Numbered from the stretch's first letter, positions 53,811-63,619 are shown. The stretch: 64,000 bases of DNA from Clostridiaceae bacterium (GCA_902363735.1 CABJBA010000008.1:172583-236582), one strand, 5' to 3'. The notes: a model not told the origin generated them from the sequence alone. Program-made: numbers and translations.

Positions 53811-54926
53811 TCACATCCATAGCATTGGCTGGCGTGCGGCGATGTTGCGTCTGGCTTCTTCATCCGTAGATTCGGCGGGAAGCCGGTCATAAAGATCCAA
53901 AAGCTCTTTTCTGCCTAATGAACACCCTGCCACCATCATAAATCCTGCCCTGGCAGGAAATGCATCAAAATGCATCACATCCGGCGGATAAGGCCAGGAT
54001 TCCTTATCTAATATATAAGGGGTAATAAAATCCAATGCTTTTATAATGCTTCTTCCATTCTCTGTTTCATATTCCCACAGATCATCATCGGGCTTAGACA
54101 GCAGATGACATAATGCAGCCATATTATCCACCACAAAGATGGAGTAATTATAAGGCTTTGTCCGCCCCAGCTCTCTTGGAAAAGAACCATTCTCTGCTGC
54201 CTGCTTTAAAAGCTGTTTTTTATAGTAATCCCTGCAAAAATCCGCAATCCGCTCATTTTCGGTAAACAAAGCAAAAGCTGCTGCCTGAACAAAGAAACAA
54301 ACACCATGATTATTATCCTTGTTCATTTCCTCAATCCCATTACTGTCAGTCAGCATCCAGCCAAGATACTTAGAAAACCATTTTTTTAAACCGGTATATA
54401 CATCTGTATTCATATCATGGGACATTTTTAACTTCTCTGCGGCAAACACCACATCTACCAAATGCAGGGTATCTATGATTCCGATTCCCCTTCCCGGGCA
54501 TCTGCCCTGAATCGCCTGAGCATAAGACAGATGAGGCGCCATATATGTTTCTTTGTCAAGAAAAAATTCCTTTAGGTGCTGCACAGCCTTTTGGGCATAC
54601 TCTTCTTTTCCTGTCAGACAATAGGCTGAAGTAAGAAACACTACATTGGTTCTCATTTGACGCAGGATGATTCTGTGGCTGTTAAAATTACCAGGATTTG
54701 TCTGTCCGTCCTTTTGGATAAAAGGCAGTCCATCAGGAGAATTGGGGTCCGGCCACCAGTAATCGCCATTGGAATAGTAATCATGCCTTCCCCCTTCGCT
54801 TTTGGGACTGGGTACATCGGTGATATGGAGCACAGGAGCTTTCAAAGCTTCCTGTGCCTTTTCCATCACCCATTCCTTATTGCGCCAATGAGGAACAATC
54901 ATATATCTTTTCTCATACTGTATCAT
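53811..54926 (-). CDS. Alginate-lyase-family polysaccharide lyase, cytoplasmic
   Basis: A 371-residue alpha/alpha-toroid protein of the PF05426 alginate lyase family. The conserved NNHG motif is at 205-208 and RELGRTKPYNYS at 251-262 with the Arg/Tyr expected for catalysis; the N-terminal YWWPDPNSPDG segment is also typical. No signal peptide, so it likely cleaves imported uronic-acid oligosaccharides. Last gene of the operon, 6 bases after the UxuA-like gene. Uronate type (mannuronate, glucuronate) cannot be read. Confidence 0.8.
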   Translation of the reverse strand: MIQYEKRYMIVPHWRNKEWVMEKAQEALKAPVLHITDVPSPKSEGGRHDYYSNGDYWWPDPNSPDGLPFIQKDGQTNPGNFNSHRIILRQMRTNVVFLTSAYCLTGKEEYAQKAVQHLKEFFLDKETYMAPHLSYAQAIQGRCPGRGIGIIDTLHLVDVVFAAEKLKMSHDMNTDVYTGLKKWFSKYLGWMLTDSNGIEEMNKDNNHGVCFFVQAAAFALFTENERIADFCRDYYKKQLLKQAAENGSFPRELGRTKPYNYSIFVVDNMAALCHLLSKPDDDLWEYETENGRSIIKALDFITPYILDKESWPYPPDVMHFDAFPARAGFMMVAGCSLGRKELLDLYDRLPAESTDEEARRNIAARQPMLWM

Positions 54927-54932
54927 TAATAT

Positions 54933-55922
54933 TTACCTGCATGGTTTATTTAGTTCTGATGCTGCACATCTTAAAAGGGCTTTCATGTATCCGGTGCTGT
55001 AAGCCCAGGAAGAGTTTTCTCCCCCTACCCCCTCTCCCCATACCGGCACATGATCCACATGAATTGCACCATCATAATCACTGCCCGCCAGCTGTTTCAT
55101 CACTTGGTACATATCCATATATCCGTCTTCTAAAAGAGTCTCCTCAAAATAGGGTATTGTTGCACTGACATTTCTAAAGTGTACCAGAAGTACCTTTTGG
55201 TTTTCTACAAAGTATTTGATATCTTCCATCACATTTCCAAACTTGTCTCCGCCTTCCAGCCAGCAGCCCAGGCACATTTTCATGCCCAGATACGGACTGT
55301 TTCCTGCCAATTCAAAAGCATGTTTGTAATCTTCTGCCGAAGTAATCAGATTGGAAATTCCAAGGAGGCAGTCCACAGGAGGATCATTGGGATGAAGAGC
55401 AATCTTTATATTTGCTTCTTCACACACAGGCAGGACCTTGTCGAGGAAATATTTAAAGTTTTCCCACATCTCCTCTTTCGAATAAAATCTTCCATGGGAG
55501 TAAGGCCGTGCTTCCAGCTCCTCAATATCCACAATACGGCCAATGCTGCCTCTTGTATGCTGGCCTACACCAAATCTTGTAGTCAGCACCTGGTTTGGCT
55601 CCCAGGTCATATACCCCACCGGGATTCCTGCTTTTCCTAAAATCCGGTTGAAATTATTATACGCTTCAATTGCTTCATCCCGTCCCGGCAGCCCCAAATG
55701 AATGGCATCGCTCTTATACAAATGTACATTTCCCCCATCTGTTACAGTTAAGCCGAATTTATGAAGCCGTTCCATAAATGACATAACCGAATCATAATTG
55801 GTATGTTCATCCGTAAAAATAACGTATACATGGTTTATGCCCATCTGTTTGATGAATCGTAACTGTTCATCCGTATAATCCGATACAACCTTGGACTGCA
55901 CTTTTATCTTATCTCCCAGCAT
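54933..55922 (-). CDS. uxuA: Mannonate dehydratase (UxuA family)
   Basis: A 329-residue TIM-barrel protein with the family's metal and catalytic residues: H177 in ALHPNDPP, C217 in MCLGCW, H248 in VHFRNV, and D290/H291 in HVDHVP. UxuA turns D-mannonate into 2-keto-3-deoxygluconate in hexuronate catabolism. Somewhat shorter than B. subtilis or E. coli UxuA (~360-394), so a related acid-sugar dehydratase is possible. AAGGAGG ribosome site. Upstream and downstream steps (UxaC, UxuB, KdgK) are not in the window. Confidence 0.85.
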   Translation of the reverse strand: MLGDKIKVQSKVVSDYTDEQLRFIKQMGINHVYVIFTDEHTNYDSVMSFMERLHKFGLTVTDGGNVHLYKSDAIHLGLPGRDEAIEAYNNFNRILGKAGIPVGYMTWEPNQVLTTRFGVGQHTRGSIGRIVDIEELEARPYSHGRFYSKEEMWENFKYFLDKVLPVCEEANIKIALHPNDPPVDCLLGISNLITSAEDYKHAFELAGNSPYLGMKMCLGCWLEGGDKFGNVMEDIKYFVENQKVLLVHFRNVSATIPYFEETLLEDGYMDMYQVMKQLAGSDYDGAIHVDHVPVWGEGVGGENSSWAYSTGYMKALLRCAASELNKPCR

Positions 55923-55952
55923 GTTGGGTCCTCCTTAAAGTCAAATAATCAG

Positions 55953-57575
55953 CTATTTGGTCCAGTGAACGGCTTCCGGTGTCCACTGTTCAAGACTTAC
56001 ATTATAAATTCCACTTTCTTTCACTCCCGGAACGGCAAATGATTCATAATAAATAACCGCCATTGGAGTAATCATTACATAATCAGCTACAAGCGCTTTA
56101 GCCGCCTTCTGAAGATTTTCTTTCTTTTCTTCTACTGTTACAGCTGCCCGTGCTGCAAATAAAGGCTCTTCAAATTCTGCAGGCCGAAGCATAATACCAT
56201 GATTCTTAATTCCTTCCGAAGAATACAGACGGATATAATTGTTGGTGAAGTCCATTTTGCTGGCTCCCCTGTTAGCAATAAATCCATCGATGTCATCTTC
56301 CTTCTGTATTGCTGCCAGAGCAGAACTGTCCAGTGTTTCTATTGCTGCCTTTATTCCGATCTGAGACAATATTGCCTGAAATGCAGTAGCCGTGTCATTG
56401 TCCTGGGATTTGGTATAAATGGTTGTCTCAAATCCATTTGGATATCCTGCATCTGAAAGCATCTGCTTTGCCAGGTCAAGATTATACTCATAAAAATCCA
56501 CCGGTGAATAAGCCCAGGAATCAGAGGTACAAAACAGCGGTGTCGCCTCACCCAGACCGCCGGATAAGGCTTTGGCTACCTGCTCCCACTCAATGGCATG
56601 CATAATCGCCTGCCGGACCTTTAAGTCTCCCATTGGATGCTTGTCGCTTTTGCTGTTCCAGATAATGTGCTTGATATCGGCACAGTTTGCATTCTTCCTT
56701 CCAATGCTTTCAAATCCTGCTTGTTTTACAGTATTGATAATTGCATCATTTTCAAACTTCATGGCCACACTGACTTCTTTATTCAGAAGAGCTGACATTA
56801 ACGTATTGGTATCCATGACCATATCAATTTCCAATTCATCAATATGGGGAAGTCCTCCGATCCGATAGTTATCGTTTTTCACGTATGTAATCTTATTGTC
56901 AACAATAAAAGACTTCTGAATAAACGGACCCGTTCCAACTGCATTGGTCTTGCACCACTCTTCTCCATTCTTCTCATAAGACTCTTTCGAGATAATAAAA
57001 ACATCTCCTATGACATTATCCCAGTCATTTGCCCATTTTTCATACTGAATCTCAATACGCCTGTCATCAACTACTGTAATTTCCTTTGGCGATCCCAGTT
57101 CACTGGCCTTACCATTATCTATGTATTTCTGAAGGTTCCAGGCTACCGCTTCCGCATCACAGTCTGATCCGTCATGGAACTTCACGCCTTCCCTCAGCTT
57201 AATGCTGAATGTCAGATTATCAGGATCTGCATAAAATTCTTCTGCCAGCCATGGGTAGTAATTTCCTTCCTCATCGGCTCTCCCCAGCGGTTCAATAACA
57301 GGCTGTGCACCAAAACGGTCACTTGTGGTCGTAGACTGGGGCATAAAAAATGTATTTTGGACCTGAGGAATGGCAATCACCAGTTTCCCGCCTTCTGCAA
57401 TATCAGAAGCAGCAGCGTTTTCACCCCCCTTAGATTCTGCCGACGTGATTTCACTGCTTTGAGAAGATGTTTCTGCAGGAGCTTCTGCTTTCCTGCTTCC
57501 TCCGCATCCGGCGGTCATCCCTGCGGCAATGACTGCTGCCAGTGTCAGAGACAGAACTCTCTTTGTTAATTTCAT
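55953..57575 (-). CDS. Opp-type substrate-binding lipoprotein (SBP_bac_5) of the uronide operon
   Basis: A 540-residue family 5 binding protein with lipobox GMTAGC and a Ser/Glu linker. NLTFSIKLREGVKFHDG is the family signature. It lies after the permease and ATPase genes and before uxuA, opposite to the usual order. Members of family 5 bind oligosaccharides as well as peptides, so with these neighbours an oligouronide ligand is likely. Confidence 0.9.
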   Translation of the reverse strand: MKLTKRVLSLTLAAVIAAGMTAGCGGSRKAEAPAETSSQSSEITSAESKGGENAAASDIAEGGKLVIAIPQVQNTFFMPQSTTTSDRFGAQPVIEPLGRADEEGNYYPWLAEEFYADPDNLTFSIKLREGVKFHDGSDCDAEAVAWNLQKYIDNGKASELGSPKEITVVDDRRIEIQYEKWANDWDNVIGDVFIISKESYEKNGEEWCKTNAVGTGPFIQKSFIVDNKITYVKNDNYRIGGLPHIDELEIDMVMDTNTLMSALLNKEVSVAMKFENDAIINTVKQAGFESIGRKNANCADIKHIIWNSKSDKHPMGDLKVRQAIMHAIEWEQVAKALSGGLGEATPLFCTSDSWAYSPVDFYEYNLDLAKQMLSDAGYPNGFETTIYTKSQDNDTATAFQAILSQIGIKAAIETLDSSALAAIQKEDDIDGFIANRGASKMDFTNNYIRLYSSEGIKNHGIMLRPAEFEEPLFAARAAVTVEEKKENLQKAAKALVADYVMITPMAVIYYESFAVPGVKESGIYNVSLEQWTPEAVHWTK

Positions 57576-57632
57576 AATGTAATCCTCCTTTAATTAAGTC
57601 ATCAGCTTATATTTAAATAAATCATATAACTA

Positions 57633-59657
57633 CTAATCGTATAAGAAACATGCAACCTCATGATGATCTCCAACATCTCGAAGCTGTGGAATTTCCTTTC
57701 GGCACCTCTCCCGTACATGATCGCATCTGTCATGGAAAGGACAGCCAGACGGCCTGTTGGTAAGACTTGGCACCTCTCCCCGTATTGGCACCCGTTCTCT
57801 GGATTCCTCAACAGAAGGATCTGCCACCGGAACCGCACTTAACAGTGTTTTCGTGTAAGGATGGAGGGTATTGTTATATAACTCTTCACAATCTGCAACC
57901 TCCATGACTCTTCCAAGATACATAACCAGAATCCGGTTGCTGATGTGTTTCACAACCGCCAGATCATGGGCAATAAATAAATAGGTAAGTCCCAGCTTGG
58001 ACTGCAGTTCTTCCAATAGATTAATAATCTGTGCCTGAATGGAAACATCCAGTGCTGAAATTGGCTCATCACACAGGATCAGATCCGGCTCAGAAGAAAG
58101 GGCTCTTGCAATTCCGATTCTCTGTCTCTGTCCACCTGAAAACTCATGGGGCACCCGGTACTTTAAAGCAGGGTCCAGTCCTACAATACGGAATAGCTCA
58201 TCCACCCTGGAATTATATTCTTCCTTGTTCTTTACCAGCTTATGAAGAAGAAGGGATTCCCCCACAATGGACTCGGCTGTCTGCCTTGGATCCAGAGATG
58301 AAAACGGATCTTGAAAAATCATAGATATTTTTCTTCTAAACGGATACATCTGCCTGTCGTTAAAGCCTGCAATATCCGTACCGTTAAAGACAATCTGTCC
58401 CTCCTCAGGCTTGTACACCCTCATAATGCATCTGGCCAAAGTTGTTTTGCCGCATCCTGATTCCCCTACAATGCCAAGAGTTTCTCCCTTTCTGATTGAA
58501 AATTCAATTTGCTCTATGGCCTTTACCTCTCCCGCCGTCTTCCGGATCATACCTTTGTAGATGGGAAAATATTTTCGTACATTTCTGACTTCCAGACAGA
58601 TATCCTCTCCTATTTCTATGTCAGGTGCCTTTTTTATTTCCTTGGCAGCAATTTCCTCCGCTTTTACCAGCTTTTCTTTTTCTGAGAGATGACATGCCGC
58701 AAAATGTCCTTTTCCGATTTCTTTGAGTGCAGGCTTTGGATTTTCCCTACACTGATCCATACCGTATTCACAGCGCTCATAAAATGGGCAGAAGTCCGGT
58801 CTGGCGGCAGGATTAGGCGGAAGTCCGTCAATGGGAATCAGAATACGGTCCTTGGGATCATCAAGCCTTGGTATGGCTCTGAGCAGTGCCCTGGTATAGG
58901 GATGCTCCGGCTCTGCAAACAACCGTTTTGCATCTGTCATTTCCACAACGCTGCCCGAATACATGACATAAATCCGTTCTGCAAATCTGGCCACAATCCC
59001 TAGATTATGTGTGACAATAATGACCGCAGTATTGGTCTTCTTCGCAATATCCCTGATCATTTCCAGAAGCTGGGCCTGGGTTGTCACATCCAAAGCAGTA
59101 GTCGCTTCATCCGCCACCAGTATGGTTGGCTCCGATGACATAGCCATGGCAATCATGATACGCTGGCGCATACCGCCTGAGAATTGCTGAGGGTAATAAT
59201 TGAAACGTTCCTCTGCATCCGGTATGTTAACCAGCTTCAGCATCTCAATGGTACGCCTTTTGGCTTCTTCTTTATTTAGCTTAAGATGTTCCATGATGTT
59301 TTCCCGTATCTGAAAGCCTATGGTCAAAACAGGATTTAAAGAGGTCATGGGCTCCTGGAAAATCATGCTCACTTTTCCTCCCCGCATTTGGCGCATTTCC
59401 TCACTGTTTTCACCATACTCCAGCATATTCCGCTCATCTCCCCGGATGTAAACCTCTCCTCCTGTAACTTTTCCGGGAGAGCTGATCAGCTGAAGCATAC
59501 TCATCATAGTGACTGATTTTCCGCTTCCTGATTCCCCTACAATACCAATGATTTCTCCCGGGTTTAAATACATGGAGACTGCATCTACCGCCTTTACAAG
59601 CTGTCCGTCTGTTTTAAAACAGGTCTCAATATTTTTTATTTCCAACAAGTGTTCCAT
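57633..59657 (-). CDS. Fused Opp-type ABC transporter ATPase (OppD-OppF)
   Basis: A 674-residue protein with two ATPase modules. The first has [23 protein letters not shown] and VADEATTALD (Glu-Ala in place of the common Glu-Pro) plus a Cys-containing OppD tail (CPFYERCEYGMDQC). The second has [24 protein letters not shown] and CDEPISALD with its own tail (CPFHDRCDHVRERC). Both halves look active, so one protein energises the whole importer. I chose the ATG at 59657 after GGAGGAG. Confidence 0.93.
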   Translation of the reverse strand: MEHLLEIKNIETCFKTDGQLVKAVDAVSMYLNPGEIIGIVGESGSGKSVTMMSMLQLISSPGKVTGGEVYIRGDERNMLEYGENSEEMRQMRGGKVSMIFQEPMTSLNPVLTIGFQIRENIMEHLKLNKEEAKRRTIEMLKLVNIPDAEERFNYYPQQFSGGMRQRIMIAMAMSSEPTILVADEATTALDVTTQAQLLEMIRDIAKKTNTAVIIVTHNLGIVARFAERIYVMYSGSVVEMTDAKRLFAEPEHPYTRALLRAIPRLDDPKDRILIPIDGLPPNPAARPDFCPFYERCEYGMDQCRENPKPALKEIGKGHFAACHLSEKEKLVKAEEIAAKEIKKAPDIEIGEDICLEVRNVRKYFPIYKGMIRKTAGEVKAIEQIEFSIRKGETLGIVGESGCGKTTLARCIMRVYKPEEGQIVFNGTDIAGFNDRQMYPFRRKISMIFQDPFSSLDPRQTAESIVGESLLLHKLVKNKEEYNSRVDELFRIVGLDPALKYRVPHEFSGGQRQRIGIARALSSEPDLILCDEPISALDVSIQAQIINLLEELQSKLGLTYLFIAHDLAVVKHISNRILVMYLGRVMEVADCEELYNNTLHPYTKTLLSAVPVADPSVEESRERVPIRGEVPSLTNRPSGCPFHDRCDHVRERCRKEIPQLRDVGDHHEVACFLYD

Positions 59658-59671
59658 TTTGTCTCCTCCTA

Positions 59672-60526
59672 TCACACCTCACCTCTGAGTCTTGGATCCA
59701 AAGCATCCCTTACTCCATCGCCAAACATGTTGAGGCAGATAACCAGCACTGCCACGCAGACACCCGGAGTCAGTGCAAATACAGGGTTTTGGAGAAGAAA
59801 CAAGCGGCCGTCACTGACCATACCTCCCCAGGAGGCAGTGGGCGCACTGATTCCAAGTCCCAGAAAGCTAAGTCCTGCTTCTGCCAGAATGGTCTGGCCT
59901 ACCTGCTGAGTCATCATGACAATAATCGGCGAAATGCTGTTGGGCAGAATGTGTTTTAACATCAGCCTGAAATTTTTGTTGCCCTGCAGCTTTCCTGCCA
60001 TGATATAATCGGCCTGCTTGATTGTGAGAACCTGCCCTCTCATCATTCGGACATAACCTGCCATGGAGGATATCCCCAGAATAATGGCTAAATTTCGGAT
60101 ACCGCTTCCAAATACGGCTGTCAGAGCCATAGCCAGAATGATCTGGGGAATGGCACGGATCGCTTCCATAATCCTAGTGATTGCATCATCCACAATCCCG
60201 CCGAAATAACCTGCAACCATTCCCAGAAAGGTGCCGGCAACACAGGCAATCATCACTGCAAATACACCGATAATCAGGCTGACTCTGGTTCCATATATGA
60301 TCCTGCTTAAAACATCCCGCCCGTAATTATCGGTACCCAGAATATGATCTTTGCCCGGTCCCTGAAGAAAGGAAGCGAAATCCGGGTAATTAGGATCATA
60401 AGGTGCGATCAAAGGCGCAAACACAGCCATGAGAACAAAGATTGCAACCACAATAGCGCTGAAAGCAGCAACTTTTCTCGCAAATAATGTTTTAACTGTT
60501 TTTTTCCATCTTCCGTTTTTTTTCAT
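59672..60526 (-). CDS. Opp-type ABC transporter permease OppC of the uronide operon
   Basis: A 284-residue permease with the GTDNYGRDVLSRIIYGTR signature and coupling loop MAGKLQGNKNFRLMLKHILPN, ending in DALDPRLRGEV. Channel partner of the OppB encoded 12 bases upstream. Its stop overlaps the leader of the fused ATPase gene. Confidence 0.93.
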   Translation of the reverse strand: MKKNGRWKKTVKTLFARKVAAFSAIVVAIFVLMAVFAPLIAPYDPNYPDFASFLQGPGKDHILGTDNYGRDVLSRIIYGTRVSLIIGVFAVMIACVAGTFLGMVAGYFGGIVDDAITRIMEAIRAIPQIILAMALTAVFGSGIRNLAIILGISSMAGYVRMMRGQVLTIKQADYIMAGKLQGNKNFRLMLKHILPNSISPIIVMMTQQVGQTILAEAGLSFLGLGISAPTASWGGMVSDGRLFLLQNPVFALTPGVCVAVLVICLNMFGDGVRDALDPRLRGEV

Positions 60527-60538
60527 GATTCTGCCTCC

Positions 60539-61483
60539 TTATTCATAGCGGACTCTTGGGTCAACCACTGCATATAAAATATCCGTCATAAGGTTGATGA
60601 TACAGGATACAAGAGCCGTAACCAGAACACACGCCTGAACAACAGGAATATCTCTTGACTGAATGGCCTTTACAAATAAAGAGCCCATTCCAGGAATATT
60701 GAATACAGATTCTACAAACATGGAGCCTGCCAGCATGGAACCAAGACGCATTCCCAAAATGGTAATAACAGGTATCAAAGCATTTTTAAGAGCATGGAGA
60801 TAAATAACCCTTCGCTGTGAAATCCCCTTGCTTCTGGCGGTTCTGACATAATCCTGTCGGATAACTTCCAGCATACTGGATCGTGTCTGTCTGGTCACCG
60901 TTGCAATTCCTCCAAGTGCGAGACAAAACAATGGCATGATTGTTTGCCTGATACCAGCAGCCAGATCCACATGAAACCAAGTAAATCCATAAGAAGGAAG
61001 CCAGCCAAGCTTCATGGCAAAGACATACATGACTAATAAAGCAATCCAAAATTGGGGCAAACAGGCCGTTATATTAGCAATGAAGGTCACCGCCGTATCT
61101 GCCGGACGGCCTCTGTATACTGCACTGATAACCCCGAAAAATATTCCAAGGGGAATACTTATTATGAATGCAGTGATGGAAAAAAAAAGAGTAATGGGGA
61201 TTCGCTCATTGATTACTTCCAGCGTGCTTTTATGAAACTGCGTGGATTGTCCCCAATCCCCCTGAAGTGCTCCTCCCAGCCAGCTAAAGTACCTGTTGAT
61301 TACAGGCTGATCCAATTTTAATTCATGATATACTCTGTCGTATTCTTCCTGTGCTACTTCTGATCCCAGCATGGCATATACGGGATCTCCAGGAATCATG
61401 GACACCAGCATGAATGTAAAAATGGATATCAGAAAAATAATCAATATCATCTGCCCTGAGCGCTTTGCTATGTATGATTTCAT
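60539..61483 (-). CDS. Opp-type ABC transporter permease OppB of the uronide operon
   Basis: A 314-residue permease with SMIPGDPVYAMLG near the N-terminus, coupling loop RTARSKGISQRRVIYLHALKNA, and the DPRVRYE tail. First gene of the operon. AGGAGG-like ribosome site is weaker than in the other operons. Divergent from the LysR gene. Confidence 0.92.
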   Translation of the reverse strand: MKSYIAKRSGQMILIIFLISIFTFMLVSMIPGDPVYAMLGSEVAQEEYDRVYHELKLDQPVINRYFSWLGGALQGDWGQSTQFHKSTLEVINERIPITLFFSITAFIISIPLGIFFGVISAVYRGRPADTAVTFIANITACLPQFWIALLVMYVFAMKLGWLPSYGFTWFHVDLAAGIRQTIMPLFCLALGGIATVTRQTRSSMLEVIRQDYVRTARSKGISQRRVIYLHALKNALIPVITILGMRLGSMLAGSMFVESVFNIPGMGSLFVKAIQSRDIPVVQACVLVTALVSCIINLMTDILYAVVDPRVRYE

Positions 61484-61770
61484 TTCATTTTTATAGCAGG
61501 AACTTATATCCTGCCATATTCCTCCCTCCTTAATAACACTTCTTTTCTTTGTGTTATTTTTGCCATTTTCAATATTTATTTAATTTTATAAACAAAAAAA
61601 TAGCTTATTTTTAAACAAAAATACTTCACCTCCTTTTTTCAATATATTTTTTATTATTTTTATGTTATAATTATATCTATATTTGTGCACTTTTTCCAAT
61701 AACCCTTTCCTATTTTTATTATAGCCATTGCTTATAATAAGCTTATTTTTTCGAGAAAACAGGAGTTCTT
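61484..61770. promoter_or_regulatory. Divergent control region between LysR gene and uronide operon
   Basis: A/T-rich 287 bases. It holds the operon promoter (61670-61699), a 12-bp palindrome AATAAGCTTATT at 61736-61747 next to the LysR start, and the 11-base direct repeat AGCTTATTTTT at 61602-61612 and 61740-61750. These are candidate LysR sites for joint control of both directions. Confidence 0.45.
61670..61699 (-). promoter_or_regulatory. Promoter of the uronide operon
   Basis: Minus-strand TTGGAA (61699-61694), 18 bases, perfect TATAAT (61675-61670), facing OppB with a leader of about 180 bases. Confidence 0.6.
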
Positions 61771-62694
61771 ATGGACATCAGATATTTAGAATATATACTG
61801 GCACTGGCCGAGACCGGTAATATGACCAAAGCTGCTAAAAAACTTTACATATCACAGCCTACCCTCAGTCAATTTCTTACCAAACAGGAAGCAGAACTGG
61901 GAACCCCTTTATTCCAAAGATCCAGCGGTACCTATACCCTTACACCCGTGGGAAATCTTTATGCAGAATATGCCAGAAAGATAATTTGCTTAACGAAAAA
62001 CCTGGAAAAAGACATAAAGCGCGTATCCAATACCAGCCGCATTCGAATAGGCACTTCCTCTTCCAGTTCCCTGCAGATGCTCTCCTACATTCTGGCTGAT
62101 TTTCGCAAGTATTACCCAAGGGTGGAACTTGTTCTGTCGGATGATAATATTCGCTCTACCAGCAGCCTTATATCCAGAGGCGAACTGGATCTGGCTCTTG
62201 TTGCAGCCAATTCTCTGGAACAGTTTAAAGGGCAAAGCATTGAATTAAAAAAAGAAGAAGTCATATTTGCAGCTCCCAGCGCTCATCCCTATTGCCAAAA
62301 GCTGAGCGGAAGCCGAAATCGGACCTTAAACAATGAACAGCTTCTGGAGCAGTTCTATAAATATCCTTTTATATTGCAGCATAAAGGTTCCTGTATCAGA
62401 TACCTGGTAGAAGATTTTTTTAATAAACAGGATTTTAACCCAACCATAGCCTGCAGCACTTCCCACGCCCAGTCCATTTGCGATATGGTATCCAATAACA
62501 TTGGAGTTGGATTTATCCCGTCATGGAATGGAATCTCCACCGATCGGATTACCTTCTTTTCTCTGGAACCTAAGATATACCGAACTCATTCCATTATTTA
62601 TAGGAAAGATCTGATCATGAATCCTCCCCATAAATTCCTGATTGAGCTGGCAAAAAAATATGTGGACACAAACTGGAATAACTTATTCAAATAA
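61771..62694 (+). CDS. LysR-family transcriptional regulator
   Basis: A 307-residue LysR regulator: N-terminal winged helix (1-60; NMTKAAKKLYISQPTLSQFL), then a two-lobed effector domain (~90-300). Divergent from the Opp-uxuA-lyase operon, so it is the expected activator responding to a uronate-pathway metabolite. Only this gene is on the plus strand here. Confidence 0.92.
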   Translation: MDIRYLEYILALAETGNMTKAAKKLYISQPTLSQFLTKQEAELGTPLFQRSSGTYTLTPVGNLYAEYARKIICLTKNLEKDIKRVSNTSRIRIGTSSSSSLQMLSYILADFRKYYPRVELVLSDDNIRSTSSLISRGELDLALVAANSLEQFKGQSIELKKEEVIFAAPSAHPYCQKLSGSRNRTLNNEQLLEQFYKYPFILQHKGSCIRYLVEDFFNKQDFNPTIACSTSHAQSICDMVSNNIGVGFIPSWNGISTDRITFFSLEPKIYRTHSIIYRKDLIMNPPHKFLIELAKKYVDTNWNNLFK

Positions 62695-62777
62695 CAATTC
62701 AAGGCTTATAGCTAAATCTTTTTATTTTATAAAAAAACAAGGCAGGCCCAGAAGGATACCCACCTTATCTTTTTATC

Positions 62778-62795
62778 ATGCCAATGTCTTGGCAT
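62778..62795 (+). terminator. Possible weak terminator after the LysR gene
   Basis: A perfect 7-bp stem ATGCCAA/TTGGCAT with TCTTTATG after it, 84 bases past the stop. The T-run is poor. Confidence 0.35.
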
Positions 62796-62861
62796 TCTTT
62801 ATGTAATACTTCCTATTAAAAACATAATCAAATATATTCTAAAAGCTTAGTAATGCACGAA

Positions 62862-62887
62862 AAAGGCACCCTTTACAGGATGCCTTT
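62862..62887 (-). terminator. Terminator of the rRNA-tRNA operon
   Basis: AAAGGCA at 62862-62868 pairs with TGCCTTT at 62881-62887 and the run of T follows on the minus strand. It lies 37 bases after the last tRNA gene. Confidence 0.7.
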
Positions 62888-62924
62888 CTTTTTACAAATC
62901 CTTACAAAATAAGGATTTTCCCTA

Positions 62925-62998
62925 CGTGCGTGAGAAGATTCGAACTCCCGACACCTTGGTCCGTAGCCAAGTGCTCTATCCAGCTGAGCTACACACAC
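62925..62998 (-). tRNA. tRNA-Arg (anticodon ACG)
   Basis: 74 bases, full cloverleaf with a 7-bp acceptor stem, GCTCAGCTGG D-loop, TTCGAAT T-loop and anticodon loop CTACGGA. CCA is not encoded. Last gene of the tRNA run. Confidence 0.95.
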
Positions 62999-63028
62999 AT
63001 AATCTGATTGTTTACCTTTAAAGGCAAG

Positions 63029-63114
63029 TGCCGGCGACCGGAATCGAACCGGTACGGGCGATTAAGCCCGCAGGATTTTAAGTCCTGTGCGTCTGCCTGT
63101 TCCGCCACGCCGGC
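63029..63114 (-). tRNA. tRNA-Leu (anticodon TAA)
   Basis: 86 bases with the long variable arm expected of leucine tRNAs, acceptor GCCGGCG pairing with CGCCGGC, and anticodon loop CTTAAAA. CCA is not encoded. Confidence 0.95.
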
Positions 63115-63138
63115 ATTTTTCATGATTTCTCATGAAAA

Positions 63139-63211
63139 TGGGACCTATAGGGCTCGAACCTATGACCCTCTGCTTGTAAGGCAGATGCTCTCCCAGCTGA
63201 GCTAAGATCCC
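63139..63211 (-). tRNA. tRNA-Val (anticodon TAC)
   Basis: 73 bases, anticodon loop CTTACAA, acceptor GGGATCT pairing with AGGTCCC (one wobble). CCA is not encoded. Confidence 0.95.
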
Positions 63212-63334
63212 AAATAATCTAGTAAGTATTATACAACTTACTTGCTGGTTTGTAAAGCCTGTATTTCTTTAAATAAAACTTTCGACTTGCTTCTGGCTTA
63301 TCGAATGGCTAATTTTATGTAAAAATTACGCCAA

Positions 63335-63408
63335 CGACCCGGATGGGATTCGAACCCACGACCTCCGCCGTGACAGGGCGGCGCTCTAACCAGCTGAGCC
63401 ACCAGGCC
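63335..63408 (-). tRNA. tRNA-Asp (anticodon GTC)
   Basis: 74 bases, anticodon loop CTGTCAC, discriminator G as expected for aspartate, standard T-loop TTCGAAT. Confidence 0.95.
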
Positions 63409-63436
63409 AGATTATCAAATATTTAGTTTAGTTCAG

Positions 63437-63510
63437 TGGACCTTCGGGGACTCGAACCCGGGACCGACCGGTTATGAGCCGGTTGCTCTAACCAACTGAG
63501 CTAAAGGTCC
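63437..63510 (-). tRNA. tRNA-Met (anticodon CAT)
   Basis: 74 bases with anticodon loop CTCATAA. Acceptor GGACCTT starts with a G-C pair, so it is not an initiator tRNA. An isoleucine tRNA with modified CAT cannot be fully excluded, but the body resembles elongator methionine tRNA. Confidence 0.9.
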
Positions 63511-63546
63511 TAAATATTACTACTGGAAATTTATATGCTTTTCCAA

Positions 63547-63619
63547 AGCCGATGATCGGACTCGAACCGATAACCTGCTGATTACAAATCAGCTGCTCTG
63601 CCAATTGAGCCACATCGGC
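63547..63619 (-). tRNA. tRNA-Thr (anticodon TGT)
   Basis: 73 bases, anticodon loop TTTGTAA, acceptor GCCGATG pairing with CATCGGC. Confidence 0.95.

Noticed and set aside
53612..53890. A 92-codon minus-strand open frame across the uronide operon terminator
   Set aside because: It overlaps the end of the lyase gene in another frame and runs through hairpins and the intron remnant; no coding signature.
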